Positions 12,401 to 23,412 of a stretch of 64,000 nt of DNA are shown here, piece after piece. Within the stretch, counting starts at the first letter, position 1, and each line of letters begins with the position of its first letter. The stretch is taken from positions 124,001 through 188,000 of the forward strand of contig CAJSYZ010000003.1 of assembly GCA_910574455.1 (NCBI GenBank). The letters are read 5' to 3'. The notes beneath the pieces were generated by a model. It worked only from the letters and a program-made list of their open reading frames with translations, was not told the DNA's origin and did no database searches. This stretch comes from Trichaptum fuscoviolaceum (taxonomy: Eukaryota; Basidiomycota; Agaricomycetes; Hymenochaetales; Trichaptaceae). A program made the position numbers and the translations under genes.

Positions 12401-13576
12401 GTCATATCCGACCTTGTACGAGAGATTTAATCCTTTGTATTTTACATAGATACTCTGAACTCACCCAAGCGATTCTAGCCCATTGCTTGAGCTTATCAGG
12501 ATAAAGTGCATCTTTTTCATGCGGACTCCAAGTGACGTCATAAATTGAAGACCAAAGCCCAGAGAGAGAGTCTCTGACTTCGTGCATTGCGTCCGGTCTC
12601 CCTAAGGCTTCATTATTCATACAAAAGCTCCGCCTAAACATTGAGACTACATACCACTGGGAGTCACGTCGAAGGCCTTCTCCAGACATTGTACAGGATA
12701 AAGCAGTCCTTTCCGCAGTGCTTCTGCCCTGTTAATTACATCTTCGGCGCCTCCGACAGTGCCCAAGTGCGCAATGAAGCATCCCAACTATTATTCGTCA
12801 GTCAGAGTATATTTGCTCAACAAGGGTCCCGTACGTACCTCCACCTGCATCTTTTCACACTCTCTTGAACGGAAGACAGTATCAGAACCGATTCGAAGAG
12901 ATGTATAGTAAAATACATACCTTTTGTGTTTTGCACATCTGACTTTGTATCTCGCGATCGTTTCGTCGTTTGGCCAATCGTCTGTGAGTGCATTTGAGCC
13001 ATCACAGTAGACATCATCAAAGCCACATTCTTACTCACCCTTTATATCTCTCTCTTCGTCTCTCGTATCGGTGTTGAGACGTTCCTGTGTAATAGGGTCT
13101 GCCTCCGGCGATGAATTTTCGTCTACGTATTTATTTGAGTCATCGCGGTCGCCACTATAAAAGACGCATTGTTACTCACTCTGATTTGCAGCATCTGGGC
13201 TTGCCGAATCGGTGTTAAGAGGTTCCTGAGTAGCAGCGTCTGATAGTTGCGGTAAGTCATCGCTTTGATGTGGGGCTTCAATAAGTGTCGGAGCTATTTC
13301 CCCGTCAGAAAGGATTCACACATAAGTTGATGGTAAGTGAAATTATCACTCACTCTTTTCTTGATCTGCCTTTTGACGCATAAGGTCTCGCATCTCCTTC
13401 ACAACATTGAGGATATCCTTCAGCGTGTCATTCGATACTTGCGTCGAATTGACGCCTTGGCACTATCAATATCACAACAACATAATTTGCAGATAATCGC
13501 GAACCTATTCCTGGATCTGTGAAACCGCGTCAGCTGAAAGTCTGTAACACGAGGTAAGAAGAGACGAACCAGACAT
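9412..13576 (-). CDS. Multi-exon four-TM membrane protein, copy 2
   Basis: Paralogue of the gene at 257-4413 with the same exon plan. The first exon ATG-TCT-G ends at 13576 and splices to a 12-nt second exon and a third exon, giving an N-terminus reading MSDPGIGVNSTQVSNDTLKD. Two helical modules are present: one near 12780 and a diverged one, LIAHYGVVGGDKEVVEAAK, near 11830. The TM block lies at about 10870-11165 and a further TM exon at about 10400-10732. The C-terminal exon (9412 to about 9960) encodes YFIGIFLWGYPDLRKKF and an acidic Pro-rich tail ending EEELGE. All frames I checked are open, so this is the best template for the family. Function is unknown; location in a membrane is inferred from the four hydrophobic helices. 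Confidence 0.6.
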
Positions 13577-13648
13577 ATCTTTCACAGCGAACAGAAGGAT
13601 ATGGCGGTGGGAGGAAAGAGAGTCGTCGGCGCTGAAGAGGCTGGACCC

Positions 13649-13655
13649 CTTTATA
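13649..13655 (-). promoter_or_regulatory. TATA-like box of copy 2
   Basis: tataaag on the minus strand, at the same distance from the ATG as in copies 1 and 3 and inside the same conserved block. Confidence 0.55.
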
Positions 13656-14543
13656 GCACATGCGAGTACCATGAGGCAGCCAGCGCTAATCAAGGTAATT
13701 TTAGGCACTGGTACCACTGGCAGAAATAGAAGGATGAATACAGATAAGCGCTGGTATGAAAAGTAGCCAAGGTGCACGAACGTCTCCTCGCATCACCTGT
13801 GAAGTCCGAGCGCGAAGCCTTCGAGGTGTCTTGTACCTAGCGGCAGGACTCGGAGCACAGTACCGCCATAGTGCTTCGGGGTTTTACCCTCATAAGATAC
13901 TATCCGGACGATCCAAATCGTAGATCGTGTTGTCAGTCGTAAAGACAGATCAGGCATCATCCCAAGAATGAAAACCCCAAGGGATTTGGATCCAGAGGCG
14001 GTGTAGAGATAGCAAGACTCGACAATGCAACAGAAATGTGGCGAGCGACAATCCGTGCGGGAGAGCGGTACGAACTTAAGACGCAGAGGAAAGTGTCGAC
14101 CACGTTCAAGGAGAACTGACCAGCAACGATATGAGATATGACTTGCAGGAAAGCAGGAAGAGGACATGGGGGGCATGACGGATGAGACCGGGCGCTGTGT
14201 GGTATATAAAACGTGGCAATGGCGAGATAGATAGAGTTTGATACCAACAGCGGGAGGCGTGAAGAAAAATCGCATGTTGTATGGTTGCAGGTACCTCTCG
14301 TAAGTTCATTTGCTTTTCCGTGGCATGAAAAGGTGCTGTACTTTCTCGAAATCTGACGTGAAAATGTACTCAGTGTCATAAGCGTCCGGAGGCCATACGA
14401 GAGTCCAGAACCAATTGATTGTTGAAAGGATAGCCATACTTCAATCGTTGAATAAGGAATGCATGGAGAAGAGGGCGACAACTGCATTTCTCTCATTTCT
14501 TGAACATTGTTGGGCGACGGAGGAAGAAAAGTGTGGTGGGGGC
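13656..14543. other. Upstream region of copy 2
   Basis: Conserved with 4493-5370 and 31014-31846. A minus-strand frame near 14285-14440 reads MAILSTINWFWTLVW then DTEYIFTSDFE. The same peptide is in units 1 and 3, so a small upstream exon is possible but not established. Otherwise no gene is seen. Confidence 0.4.
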
Positions 14544-14576
14544 TTCCGGGAGCGGCACCAAGAATTTGCCATGCGA

Positions 14577-14770
14577 AGTGTCGAGCGTGTCGTGCGTGTC
14601 GTGCACGGTGTCGTGCTGTGTCGAGCACGGGTGTCGAGCACTAGTGTCGTGCAAGTCCGATGGCCGGCCGGATTACATTGAATTAGATGCATCGGGGTGC
14701 CTGCACGACACCCCGATTATCTAGCAAGACACCCCGATTATCTAGCACGACACCCCGATTGCACGCACGA
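14577..14770. repeat. Left subterminal repeat array
   Basis: Repeated gtgtcgtgc / gcacgacac and gtgtcgagc 9-mers in both orientations, including three closely spaced copies of gcacgacaccccgatt-like units at about 14702-14762. The right end (15855-16035) holds the mirror array. Such arrays usually bind transposase. Confidence 0.7.
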
Positions 14771-15129
14771 CCTCCGATGCATCTAGATCACGTACCTGAT
14801 ACGGGGTTACTAGCTAGAGTCTGTGGCTGCAGACTATTGGTTATATTAACAAGCAGTTAGAGGCTGTGAGTTACTCATAGCAGAGCCCGCTACTCAGAAA
14901 TGGGTATGAACAAAGCAAAAGCATTAGATTTTTGACATATGTATATACAGAAATCTATAACTATTGTTAGATTTGTTCTGTAGTCAGTGACAACCTCTTC
15001 CTCTCGGACTACCAATGTATTGTCCTATTATTAATGCTACAAAGGTGAAAGTGTCTCAATGGAAAGTGATAAAGTGAAAGACCATATAAGTGAGAGACTT
15101 AACGATACAAATGAAGAATGGTATCATCA

Positions 15130-15600
15130 AAATAACGACTCTTGTCCGGTAGGTTCTCCACCTTCGCCTTTCCGGATTCAACCCATTATTCCTTATTAGC
15201 CCTAACCCGATTGCTGACACCAGCTACTTGAATGATCTCCTTTGCGGACTTCGGCTGTCCAAGAAGGTGGCATGTGGATTAGATGGTGCCTCCAACAACT
15301 GAAACGGGGCTACGACCATCACCAATGCACTGGACTCGGGCATGCTTGATCAAATCACATAGCCTGGAAATTGGGAGATAGATCCAAGTAATTGCAGTAG
15401 CGGACCAAGACGTCCTCGGCACCTATAGCTAGCGACTGGCTAGCAGGAAAGGCTTTACCATGCGCCCCCGGCGACAGGTCGAAGGCCCGCTCAAGTGCCT
15501 TGTAGTACTGTCCAAGAGTCTTCTTTGAGACGGTCAGGTTGCAAGTCTCGCGAAACGCCCGGGACTATGCAAGCCGCAATGACTGCGTCAAGGTTTGCGT
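15130..15600 (-). pseudogene. TFIIB (general transcription factor) gene fragment
   Basis: On the minus strand, in changing frames, blocks match the cyclin repeats of transcription factor IIB in order: RETCNLTVSKKTLGQYYKAL (about 15535-15491), GAEDVLVRYCNYLDLSPNFQ (about 15430-15365), GRSPVSVVGG (about 15317-15281), GQPKSAKEIIQVAGVSNR (about 15262-15210) and ESGKAKVENLP (about 15165-15140). The order and spacing follow the C-terminal half of fungal TFIIB. At least two frameshifts and a stop separate the blocks, and no zinc ribbon is seen, so it cannot make the factor. A ctaac branch site and tgcag acceptor just upstream (about 15610) suggest that part of an intron was captured too. The host's functional copy must lie elsewhere. 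Confidence 0.75.
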
Positions 15601-16065
15601 CCGGGTAGATGTGCTGCAGTTAGTGGGTGGTTTATGGTGAAGCAGAAGCAGAAGAGATGCGGAGATGGTGAGAAAGTGGATAAAGTTGAAGCGCCAGAGC
15701 TCGGTGAGATGAGAGGACACCCGGATATGGAAGGGCAGGCGCCCAGATCGGAGAAGCTGGCATCGGCAAGCATCCACATTGTCATCCGAACTCAATAGGA
15801 GGCTGTGTATGTGCCTTTTGTGTGCCTTACGGCACTTCCATATTTGGAAGTTTGCACGACACCAATCGGCACTAGCACGACACTTGCACGACACTTGTTA
15901 CTTATTTTGGTATCTCAATTAATTTATGTATTTTCAGGGAGTTTCTATTAGCCATTCTACTATTCTCACGCACAGCCCTAAGCACGACACTATGCACGAC
16001 ACCATGCACGACACGCTCGACACGCTCGACAATCTGCATGGCAAATTCTCGAGGCCGTTCCGGGA

Positions 16066-17560
16066 CATATGTATCCGGCAATTTGAGTCGGCGACTCGGA
16101 AAATAGCCGGTCCGGTTCGTTTGACACCCAGTCTTCAGACAAGTCGTCTATTTTGTCTTCGGTGGTCCCTTACCTCAATCCCGACGTATTTTCTGCAACA
16201 TTGGCGAGTTTTATGACAATGGCCGGTCCGCCTTGCTACGGATGCTGTGAAGACGTGCTATGACAGTGGGCTGTTTTGAGACTCGGTCGGTGCAGACTTT
16301 CATGGAGTGTATTCACCCAACTTTCTGGTAACTCCATCATTCATTCTCAAAGCCTCCTTCCTATCCTTTCTCATGTGATCTTCGCTGCATAATTCATCCC
16401 AATGTGCGACGCAAACAAGACCACTGGTGCAATTTCGCGTGAACTACCATCCGAAGGAGGCCAGAGGGGCGAAAAAGCAAGATGACAAGTTAATGTTGGG
16501 CGAAATAGCGAGAGAGATTTAGGTACGCACATATGCTCCTGGCGTGTCACTCTTTCCACCTTCCACCCTTTCTTCCTTTCCACATGTACCCTCCACCGAT
16601 TTGCGCGAGGGTGTTATCCTGTTCCTCTCTTTCAAAGATTGCATTCTTCGTCTTGTCATTCCGCAGAATCACGACCGACACTTACTCCCGCCGAACTCTC
16701 GCGTCGAGTAGGAATGCAATTCCTTCGAGCTCGTGCAACCCTTAAAAGTGCTCGTCTCATTCTGCGCATGTGGCGTCGCCGTCTGCGTAATCCTTCGCAC
16801 ATCCAGCCTCTTGTTCGTGCATTATCCACTGTTTGCGCGCCCCAGCTTATCCATCTATAATCTCCAGTCGGACCCATCGCAAAGCGCCTCAGTTCCGGTG
16901 TCTCCCCTTACTTGCATTTTCCTTACCTTGCATGGTGCTTGCTCCGCAGTTCTCTGACGGCTGGGTAACATGAAGATCGGATAGGCGCGCTGGGCCTCGA
17001 TGAGACTGGTGTGCCGTCACAGGAAAGGCGGTTTGAAGAAGGAAGGAAATATAGTTCTAAAGGATGGAGAAGAAAGGAGGAGATGGTGAGCCTGGAGGAA
17101 GAGACTGTCGCTTGATTCTTCCATCAGGCAACCCGCCAAACCAGCTTTGTCCGTATCCTTGCACCAGCATCTCGTACTCGGCTCAGACGTCAACACCGGT
17201 AACGGAAGGCATTTGTTGTTGGCTGAGACCTTGCGCGTCGTGTCCTTGTGGCTTCCACATTGTATGTGTTTGTATCTTCCGTGTAGATAAAAAGGTGCTT
17301 CGCCCGAGCCTGTGTATGTGTTTCCTCGCGAAAGCGAGCCCTCAGCATCCGTTCAGCTTCCGGTCGTCGTGGGCGCAGTCCAAAGCTCACTGTACCTATA
17401 AGAGATGCTCGTATGGACAATGAGGGTGCATAGAGGTGAGAGTCGAAGACGAACTTTGGGGGAAGAAATGCGTGCTCCTGATCCGACTCGCGACTCGGAG
17501 TCCGGCACTCGGCAAGTCAAGCGATAGCCGATACTTCAAGTTTCGCAATGGCAACCTCCG
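16066..17560. other. Unit 2 spacer between insertions
   Basis: Continues the unit spacer interrupted at 14543 and aligns with about 5385-6860 of unit 1. ORFs on both strands near 17064-17420 are conserved only as DNA is conserved, with no frame-specific signal. No gene is called. Confidence 0.5.
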
Positions 17561-17569
17561 GAATATGAC
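17561..17569 (+). repeat. 9-bp target duplication, left
   Basis: gaatatgac, repeated at 24081-24089 across the foldback element. The unoccupied sequence ctccggaatatgacgagattc is present in unit 1 near 6870-6890, proving the insertion. Confidence 0.9.
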
Positions 17570-17680
17570 CATCCTCCTTCCCAGGGTAGCTCTGGCCCCT
17601 CCGGCACCACGCCACATGTAGTTACTAAATTAGTGTATACAACAAATAAACCAAACAACGGTCGAACCCGGTGAACCACC

Positions 17681-18886
17681 ATGTCCAGTCAAGAGGATAC
17701 GGTGGCAGAATTCGATAACTCACAGAATTCAATCGGCACATCAATTTCTTTCACTTCTGACGACGTATATGCACTCCTTGATTCCCATCAGTACCTCGAG
17801 GCCAAGAATTTGATCTCGGCAATCAAGAAGTTCATACGCGGGACAAAAATGGCACAGAAAAACGTAAAAGCTCTAGACGCGCTGTGCGACCGCCTACTCG
17901 CCTCCGTTACGACCGCTCCTACGTTATCCAGCATTGTTGAGCGCCTCGATGCGATCGACGCGAAGATCAGCGCACCACAGGAGGTCACGAAACTGTCGTA
18001 TGCGGCGGTGGTTGCAAATGTGCCACCCGAGGCCCAGCCTAAACGCCCGACGCGCTCAGACGAAGTGGCGATCAAAATCTCGAGGGACACGGCAGCGGGA
18101 GCGCAGACGCAAGGATCGGGAGTAGAAATGAAGGATTGGGTGGAAAAGGCGATCAGGAGCAGTGGTGTGAAGGGATTGAGCATGGCCGGAGTGCTGGGGG
18201 TTCAACCGCATAGAAGCGGCGCAAAAGTCATGGTGCGCTTCCAACGCTCTGAGGACGCTGAACAAGTGATTAGGCATGCAGCGAAGTGCTCGACTGCACT
18301 CGGCCCAGGAGCCAAGATAAGTGTCCCTCACTACGGGGTTGTTATTCAAGATGTTCCTCTTTATTACGATCCCGGGGATGCCACAAACAGAGCGGACCTG
18401 CACGCACAAAACCCTTCGCTGCTCCCTTCCCCGACATCGGTGGTGGAGGCAAGATGGCTGGTTCCCAAGGAACGACTCCCTTCAGGACGCAAATGCGGCA
18501 GCTGGGTGGTCTTCCTGGATAGCAAACAGGCCGCGGATAACCTGATCGACCAAGGAGTCCGCGTCCAGTCCCTCTTGCTCAACGCTCGCAGGTACTTCTC
18601 CGGGCCGCGCCAGTGCAGGAAATGCCAGCGTTGGGGCCACCTGAGTTACAGCTGTAGGGAAGCCACGCAGATATGCGCTCACTGCGGCGGCCCACACCAT
18701 GGGAGGGAATGCCCTTCTCCGGGGACCAAGAGGTGTGTCAATTGCAGCGGCCTTCATGATTCCTTTTCTCCTTTATGTCCGTCAAGACGCACTGAGACCC
18801 TGCGCGCGCAAAGCAGCCAAGCGGGGGCCAGTGTGTACTTTGCGGGTAGTGACTTTACTTTCTCCCCTTTTCCCCTTTCTGAATGA
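17681..18886 (+). CDS. LINE ORF1, Gag-like zinc-knuckle protein
   Basis: 401 residues from the ATG at 17681, 24 nt after the element's 5' boundary. It probably coats the LINE RNA. The N-terminal third is helical and Ser/Ala-rich. Residues about 150-290 form the central RNA-binding-like region. Three CCHC-type knuckles follow: CRKCQRWGHLSYSC (about 311), CAHCGGPHHGREC (about 331) and CVNCSGLHDSFSPLC (about 352). The stop codon overlaps the ORF2 start in the tetranucleotide ATGA (18883-18886), so ORF2 is likely made by termination-reinitiation. No lesion is seen. Confidence 0.88.
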   Translation: MSSQEDTVAEFDNSQNSIGTSISFTSDDVYALLDSHQYLEAKNLISAIKKFIRGTKMAQKNVKALDALCDRLLASVTTAPTLSSIVERLDAIDAKISAPQEVTKLSYAAVVANVPPEAQPKRPTRSDEVAIKISRDTAAGAQTQGSGVEMKDWVEKAIRSSGVKGLSMAGVLGVQPHRSGAKVMVRFQRSEDAEQVIRHAAKCSTALGPGAKISVPHYGVVIQDVPLYYDPGDATNRADLHAQNPSLLPSPTSVVEARWLVPKERLPSGRKCGSWVVFLDSKQAADNLIDQGVRVQSLLLNARRYFSGPRQCRKCQRWGHLSYSCREATQICAHCGGPHHGRECPSPGTKRCVNCSGLHDSFSPLCPSRRTETLRAQSSQAGASVYFAGSDFTFSPFPLSE

Positions 18887-21800
18887 ATTATTACACCCCT
18901 TCCAATCACGGTTTTAGAATACGATCCTTGAACTGTCATCGACGATACGAAGTTTTAATTTCTTTATTAAACCACTCCGACCCTAACTTATTCGATATCA
19001 TATGCATACAAGAGCCTCCTCCTTCTTTCCTGTCTCTCCCGTCACTCTGCCCGCCCATGTGGGACCGCATTTTACCCTTCCCTTCTAATGATCATAACGA
19101 ACCCATTAAATGCTTCCTTTATATCAACAAACGCCTTCCTTCTCACTCATACTCCCAAATTCGACTCACCCATCCCAACATTTCCGCAATACGCATTAGC
19201 TTTCAAAATTTGGTCGTTTCTCTTTTTAACACTTATAACCCCCCCAACACTTCTGCTACAATTGATGCCCTGTCTGCACACCTCCAAGACCCGAGAACCG
19301 GTCCGGCCGCGGAGGAGACGATCATGCTCGTAGGAGACTTTAACAAGCACGACCCCCTTTGGGCGGGACCTATGCATCCGGCACGCTCAGCTCGAAGCAC
19401 AGCGGACCCACTGATAGACATCGTATTAAGGCACGGGTTAGCGCTATGCTTTGAGCCTGGCACCCCAACCTTTTTGTCTGCAGTTCATCGTACCTGGTCA
19501 ACCTTGGATCTCTTCTTTGTCTCTGGAGATAGTCTCTTGCCACTCTTGAACTACTGCCGCACGTTCGCAGGGGACGCATCCGACCACCTGGGGCTCGAGG
19601 CTGAGTTCAACATCAGGCCTGACCTTCATGTACGGAAAGACAGGCCGCAATATCGGGAGACCGATTGGGTCGACTTTGCCAAACGCGTCCCACAGCACTT
19701 TCTCAATCACCCACTCCCGATGGCCTTGGACTCCCCGGAAGCTCTCGACGACCTAGTTCGACAACTGGAATCGGGTCTGACAAAGACACTGTCAGAAGTG
19801 GTGCCGGTCTCCAAAAACTCGCAGTTCCGCAATCGATGGTGGACCACAGAACTCACCGCCCTTCGACAGGAGTACCGGCGCGCCCAGAGAAGGATACATA
19901 GGTCAGACCGATCGCATGCGTCATGGGAAGCTATGAAAGAGGCCCGCAACCGCTACACCGGAGAGATAACCCGGCAGAAACGACGACACTGGAAGCAGTA
20001 TTTAGAACAGCTGACCCAGGCTCAACTGTGGACAGCGGCTCGCTATACAGATGATGCCCCGCGGGCGGCCACTCGAATCCCGGCCCTCAAGGGACCCAAT
20101 GGCCTGGTCGCCGACACCACGGGTAAGAGCAAGATACTCTTCGACACGTTTTTTTCCGCCCCCCCGGGACAATTACGACCCCCCGGAGTCACCGTCTACC
20201 TTACCCTCGACCATCCCACTCGAGCCATTCAGCCTAAGAGACATTGATCGAGCCATCGCTCGCCTGGCACCATACAAAGCCCCGGGACCCTCCGGCATAC
20301 CCAACGTCGCCATCAAATCAGCACAGTCTTTTCTGAGCCCCATTCTCCTGCGCATATTGGAGGCCTCCCTGGCTCTGGGCCATTTCCCGGCACCGTGGCG
20401 CGTTTACAGCACGGTCACCCTCCGAAAACCGGGAAAGAGCGATTACACGGTCCCGAAGGCATATAGGCCAGTTGCCTTGGAGGAGACCCTCGGGAAAGTC
20501 TTAGAGTCAGTAATTGCGACCAGGTTGTCTTTCCTGGCGGAGGGACACCAGCTTTTACCCCCCACACAATTTGGCGGGCGCCCCGGTAGGACCACCACAG
20601 ATGCCATTTTGTTCCTCACGCAGAAAGTAAAGGACGCATGGCGCACGGGAAGGATAGCGAGCCTCCTATTGATGGATATTTCACAGGCCTTCCCTACGGT
20701 CCCCCACCCTTCTCTCTCAGCCCAACTCAAGTCCGCCGGCATACCGCACGCGCTGATCGCCTGGGTTGATAGTTTCCTCCGGGACCGCACCACAACACTC
20801 GCTTTCGACGACTATGTATCACCACCCCAACCAGTCCCCCTCGGCCTCCCGCAGGGATCGCCCCTCTCACCAATACTGTACCTGCTGTTCAGCGCGGACC
20901 TCTTACGCATCCCAGCCAATCGCTCGGACCCCTCCTCCGGATTCATAGACGACACGGCGAAGCTCGTAGTTTCAAAAACAGTTGCGGACAACATCGAGTC
21001 ACTCAATTCGTACTTACAGGAGGCTGGCAAGTGGGCAACACAAACGGGATCTAGGTTTGACTACGCGAAATTTCAAGTGGTGCATTTTTGGGGACGCAAG
21101 GTTCGACCAGAGGGGGTCGAGTCTACACTCCAGTTTAGGGAACACCGGATACAGGCCTCTCCATCCGCCAAGTATCTCGGGGTTATATTGGACGAAAAGC
21201 TGTCCTTTAAATTCCATGCAGAACAGGCCCTAGCCCGTGGCACACGCACCCTAAGTGCCCTAGGGAGACTCCGGGTGCCCCATGGCTTCATGCGACAGCT
21301 CGTCCTGGCCATGGTGTTTCCCCGGGTCGAATACGCTCTACCGGTCTGGTATGAGCCCATCCGACAGGGCGCGTCCCGACAAGCGGGGAACGTTGGCCTC
21401 ACAAAAGCCATTGCGAGACTTCAACGACGCGCAACGAAGCTCATCACAGGAGCCTTCAGCACCACTGCATCAGACATGGCCGACTACCACGCGCACCTGA
21501 TGCCGGCCCACCTGCGACTACGCCTTTCAGCCTTTAAGGCCGTGGCCCGCCTCTGCACTCTCCCCGACTCCCACCCACTCCATCCGATCGTCAAACGATG
21601 TCAAACACCAGTAAAACGGCACCGATCCGCCATCCACAAGTTGCTCGCCGCTTTTCCGACACTCGCAACCCCGGTGGAGACTATCTGGCCAGTGCAGCCC
21701 CAAGACCTTGCCATCACGTACCTTTCAACTCAGATAGGCAAGTCGAGGGAGGCCGCAAAGACAGCTGCAGAGGAAGCTATAAGCAAAGGCACCCTCTGTG

Positions 21801-23011
21801 TGTTCTCCGATGGCTCAGGATACAAAGGAGGCATCGGAGCAGCGGCGGTTGCCCTAGGAGGCCGCCCTCGAATACCATACGAGACGTACATACGAACCAG
21901 GCCGGAAGAAGAACCTACTGTAGGAGCCGGAGGGGTAGTTTGCGCATATAGCCTCATACCTTCACTCTCTCACTCTCTCTTGAGCCCCGCATCTCTTTCT
22001 CTTTCTCACACTCTCTCTCTACCTCAATGTATTTCTACTCTGCTTTCTCCTTCTCTCCAAACTTCTTCTACTTTAACTTTACCCCTTTCTAATTCAGGAG
22101 TTACCGGACGACCACCCCCACGATGTCTCTCACCAGACGTGCGACGCCTGCACCTCGGGAATTCTCAAGACCATACGGTGTTCGAGGCAGAGGTGTGCGG
22201 TGCCATCCTTGGCCTCGATCTGATCAGGGCTACGCCCCGTGCCACCCAGGCCTCCCTGTTCATCGACTGCCAAGCCGCCATCTCTGCCATAGCGAACCCG
22301 AGAGCCCAGTATGGCCAATATCTCCTCCATACCTTCCGGACGGAGCTTCGACGGCTTCGGAAACAGCGCCCCTCCCTTCGGGTAGAGATACACTGGGTGC
22401 CAGGCCACGAGGATATCGACGCTAACGAGTGGGTGGACACTGAGGCCAAACGCGCAGCGCAAGACCCCACAGCCACTCAACTGGGGCGCCTCAAATCCCT
22501 CACCCGGCCTCTCCCCGCAAGCGCAGCGGCTCTTATTGCAGCTCAGAAAACCGAGTTGAGCCAGCGATGGAAAGCTGACTGGGCTAGTTCTAAGAGTGCG
22601 AAAAGACTCCGCCCCGTTGACCTGACCCCACCGTCGCGGGGCGTTAGAGCTATCTACAAAGACCGGAACCGCAGCGAGTGTGCAGTCCTGACCCAACTGC
22701 GCACTGGCCACGCACCACTCAATGCGCATCTCCACCGCATTGGGTGCGCAGACTCGCCCATCTGCCCTGCGTGCGGTGTCCCGGAAACGTCTGCGCACTT
22801 CCTCATTGTGTGCCGACGCTTTGCAGTACAGCGACGTGACCTCCGGATAGCCCTACGGAACCGTCCGCTTACCCTTCGCACTCTCCTAGGCCCCAAAGCT
22901 CGCATCGGACCAGTCCTACGCTATGCAAAAGACTCAGGCCGTTTCCCTCACCTGTTTCCTCCGGAATTAGTGCCACCTTTGGCGGATACATCGACGGGAC
23001 CGGTCGGTTAA
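18883..23011 (+). CDS. LINE ORF2: endonuclease, RT and RNase H (frameshifted)
   Basis: The endonuclease domain (18883 to about 19650) shows CIQEPP, VGDFNKHDPLW and the SDH motif, the exonuclease-endonuclease-phosphatase signature that nicks target DNA. Reverse transcriptase follows with LLLMDISQAFPTV (motif A), LPQGSPLSPILYL (motif B) and GFIDDTAKLV (motif C, FIDD rather than the usual YADD or FADD). RNase H has SDGSGYKGGIGAAA, HTVFEAEVCGA, FIDCQAAISAI and WVPGHEDIDANEWVD. A C-terminal Cys/His motif (CPACGVPETSAHFLIVC) is typical of the clade. The frame changes at a T7 run (20149-20155): frame 1 reads to 20247, the RT continues in frame 2. A pyrimidine-rich in-frame stretch splits RNase H at about 21935-22097. 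Confidence 0.85.
21935..22097 (+). other. Pyrimidine-rich insertion inside LINE RNase H
   Basis: 163 nt of (CT)-rich sequence beginning gtagttt and ending ctaattcag, between the first RNase H strand and the HTVFEAE helix. It has intron-like ends and a ctaat branch-like site. Removing exactly 163 nt would break the frame, while leaving it in keeps the frame open. I leave open whether it is an intron, a loop or a simple-sequence insertion. Confidence 0.5.
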
Positions 23012-23412
23012 CTCTTGGCTTTCTTTATTCCTCGCTTTCTCTCTCTTATTTATTACTCATGGACGGCCCACTAGAACGGTCCTCCCCTTTTTCACGCAAG
23101 TTTTATCTCTGCCACCGCAAGCATGTCTGTATCGTTACCAACTCTCTCCTGTACCTATATGCGTGTTCCTTACTTCTCTCAGCGTTTCTTCGCCATACTT
23201 CATACCATTTCACTTGATACCTCTTTAGATCATACCTCCTTTACCTCTCTTTTCCTTGAAACTTACTTCACTCAGCGTTAAAAGTGTAGCAGCATAGTCC
23301 GCATTCGCATTGGTAGAATACTTGTACTTTAAGTGCGCCATAGGCCCTACAGGGCCTGCAGTCACTATAATGGAATAAACAAACAAACAAACAAACAAAC
23401 AAACAAACAAAC
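23012..23412 (+). other. LINE 3' UTR and (AAAC)n tail
   Basis: 400 nt of untranslated sequence, first CT-rich, then the conserved-looking ggccctacagggcctgcag, ending in about nine AAAC repeats, the presumed reverse-transcription priming tail. Confidence 0.7.

Larger units (their letters stand above)
14552..16057. mobile_element. Non-autonomous TIR transposon with captured TFIIB
   Basis: The ends are inverted: the left starts at 14552-14573 and the right, reverse-complemented, gives the same GAATTTGCCATGC core, in a 22-bp imperfect TIR. Beyond it, both ends carry arrays of gcacgacac or gctcgacac subterminal repeats in opposite orientation (14577-14770 and about 15855-16035). The flanks carry an 8-bp duplication, ttccggga, at 14544-14551 and 16058-16065. 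The empty site is seen in units 1 and 3 (ggcttccgggcaataaacatat). It has no transposase frame. An 8-bp duplication plus subterminal repeats fits hAT or KDZ/Zisupton-type elements; I cannot choose between them. Confidence 0.85.
17657..23412 (+). mobile_element. Tad1-like LINE, near full length
   Basis: Two-ORF non-LTR retrotransposon. Target duplication aaaccaaac is at 17648-17656 and 23413-23421. The 5' leader is only 24 nt. ORF1 is Gag-like with zinc knuckles; ORF2 has AP endonuclease, reverse transcriptase and RNase H in that order, as in the fungal Tad1 clade. The 3' end is an (AAAC)n tract at about 23377-23412 instead of poly(A). It lies inside the left arm of the foldback element. One frameshift in ORF2 suggests this copy is inactive unless recoding occurs. 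Confidence 0.88.

Noticed and set aside
15565..15894. 109-codon minus-strand ORF in the TFIIB-carrying element
   Set aside because: It runs through subterminal repeats and an apparent intron of the captured TFIIB fragment and has no recognisable domain.
17064..17423. Cys/Pro-rich ORF in the spacer, similar to 6378-6563
   Set aside because: Similarity between units is uniform at the DNA level with no frame-specific conservation, and the unit 1 frame ends much earlier.
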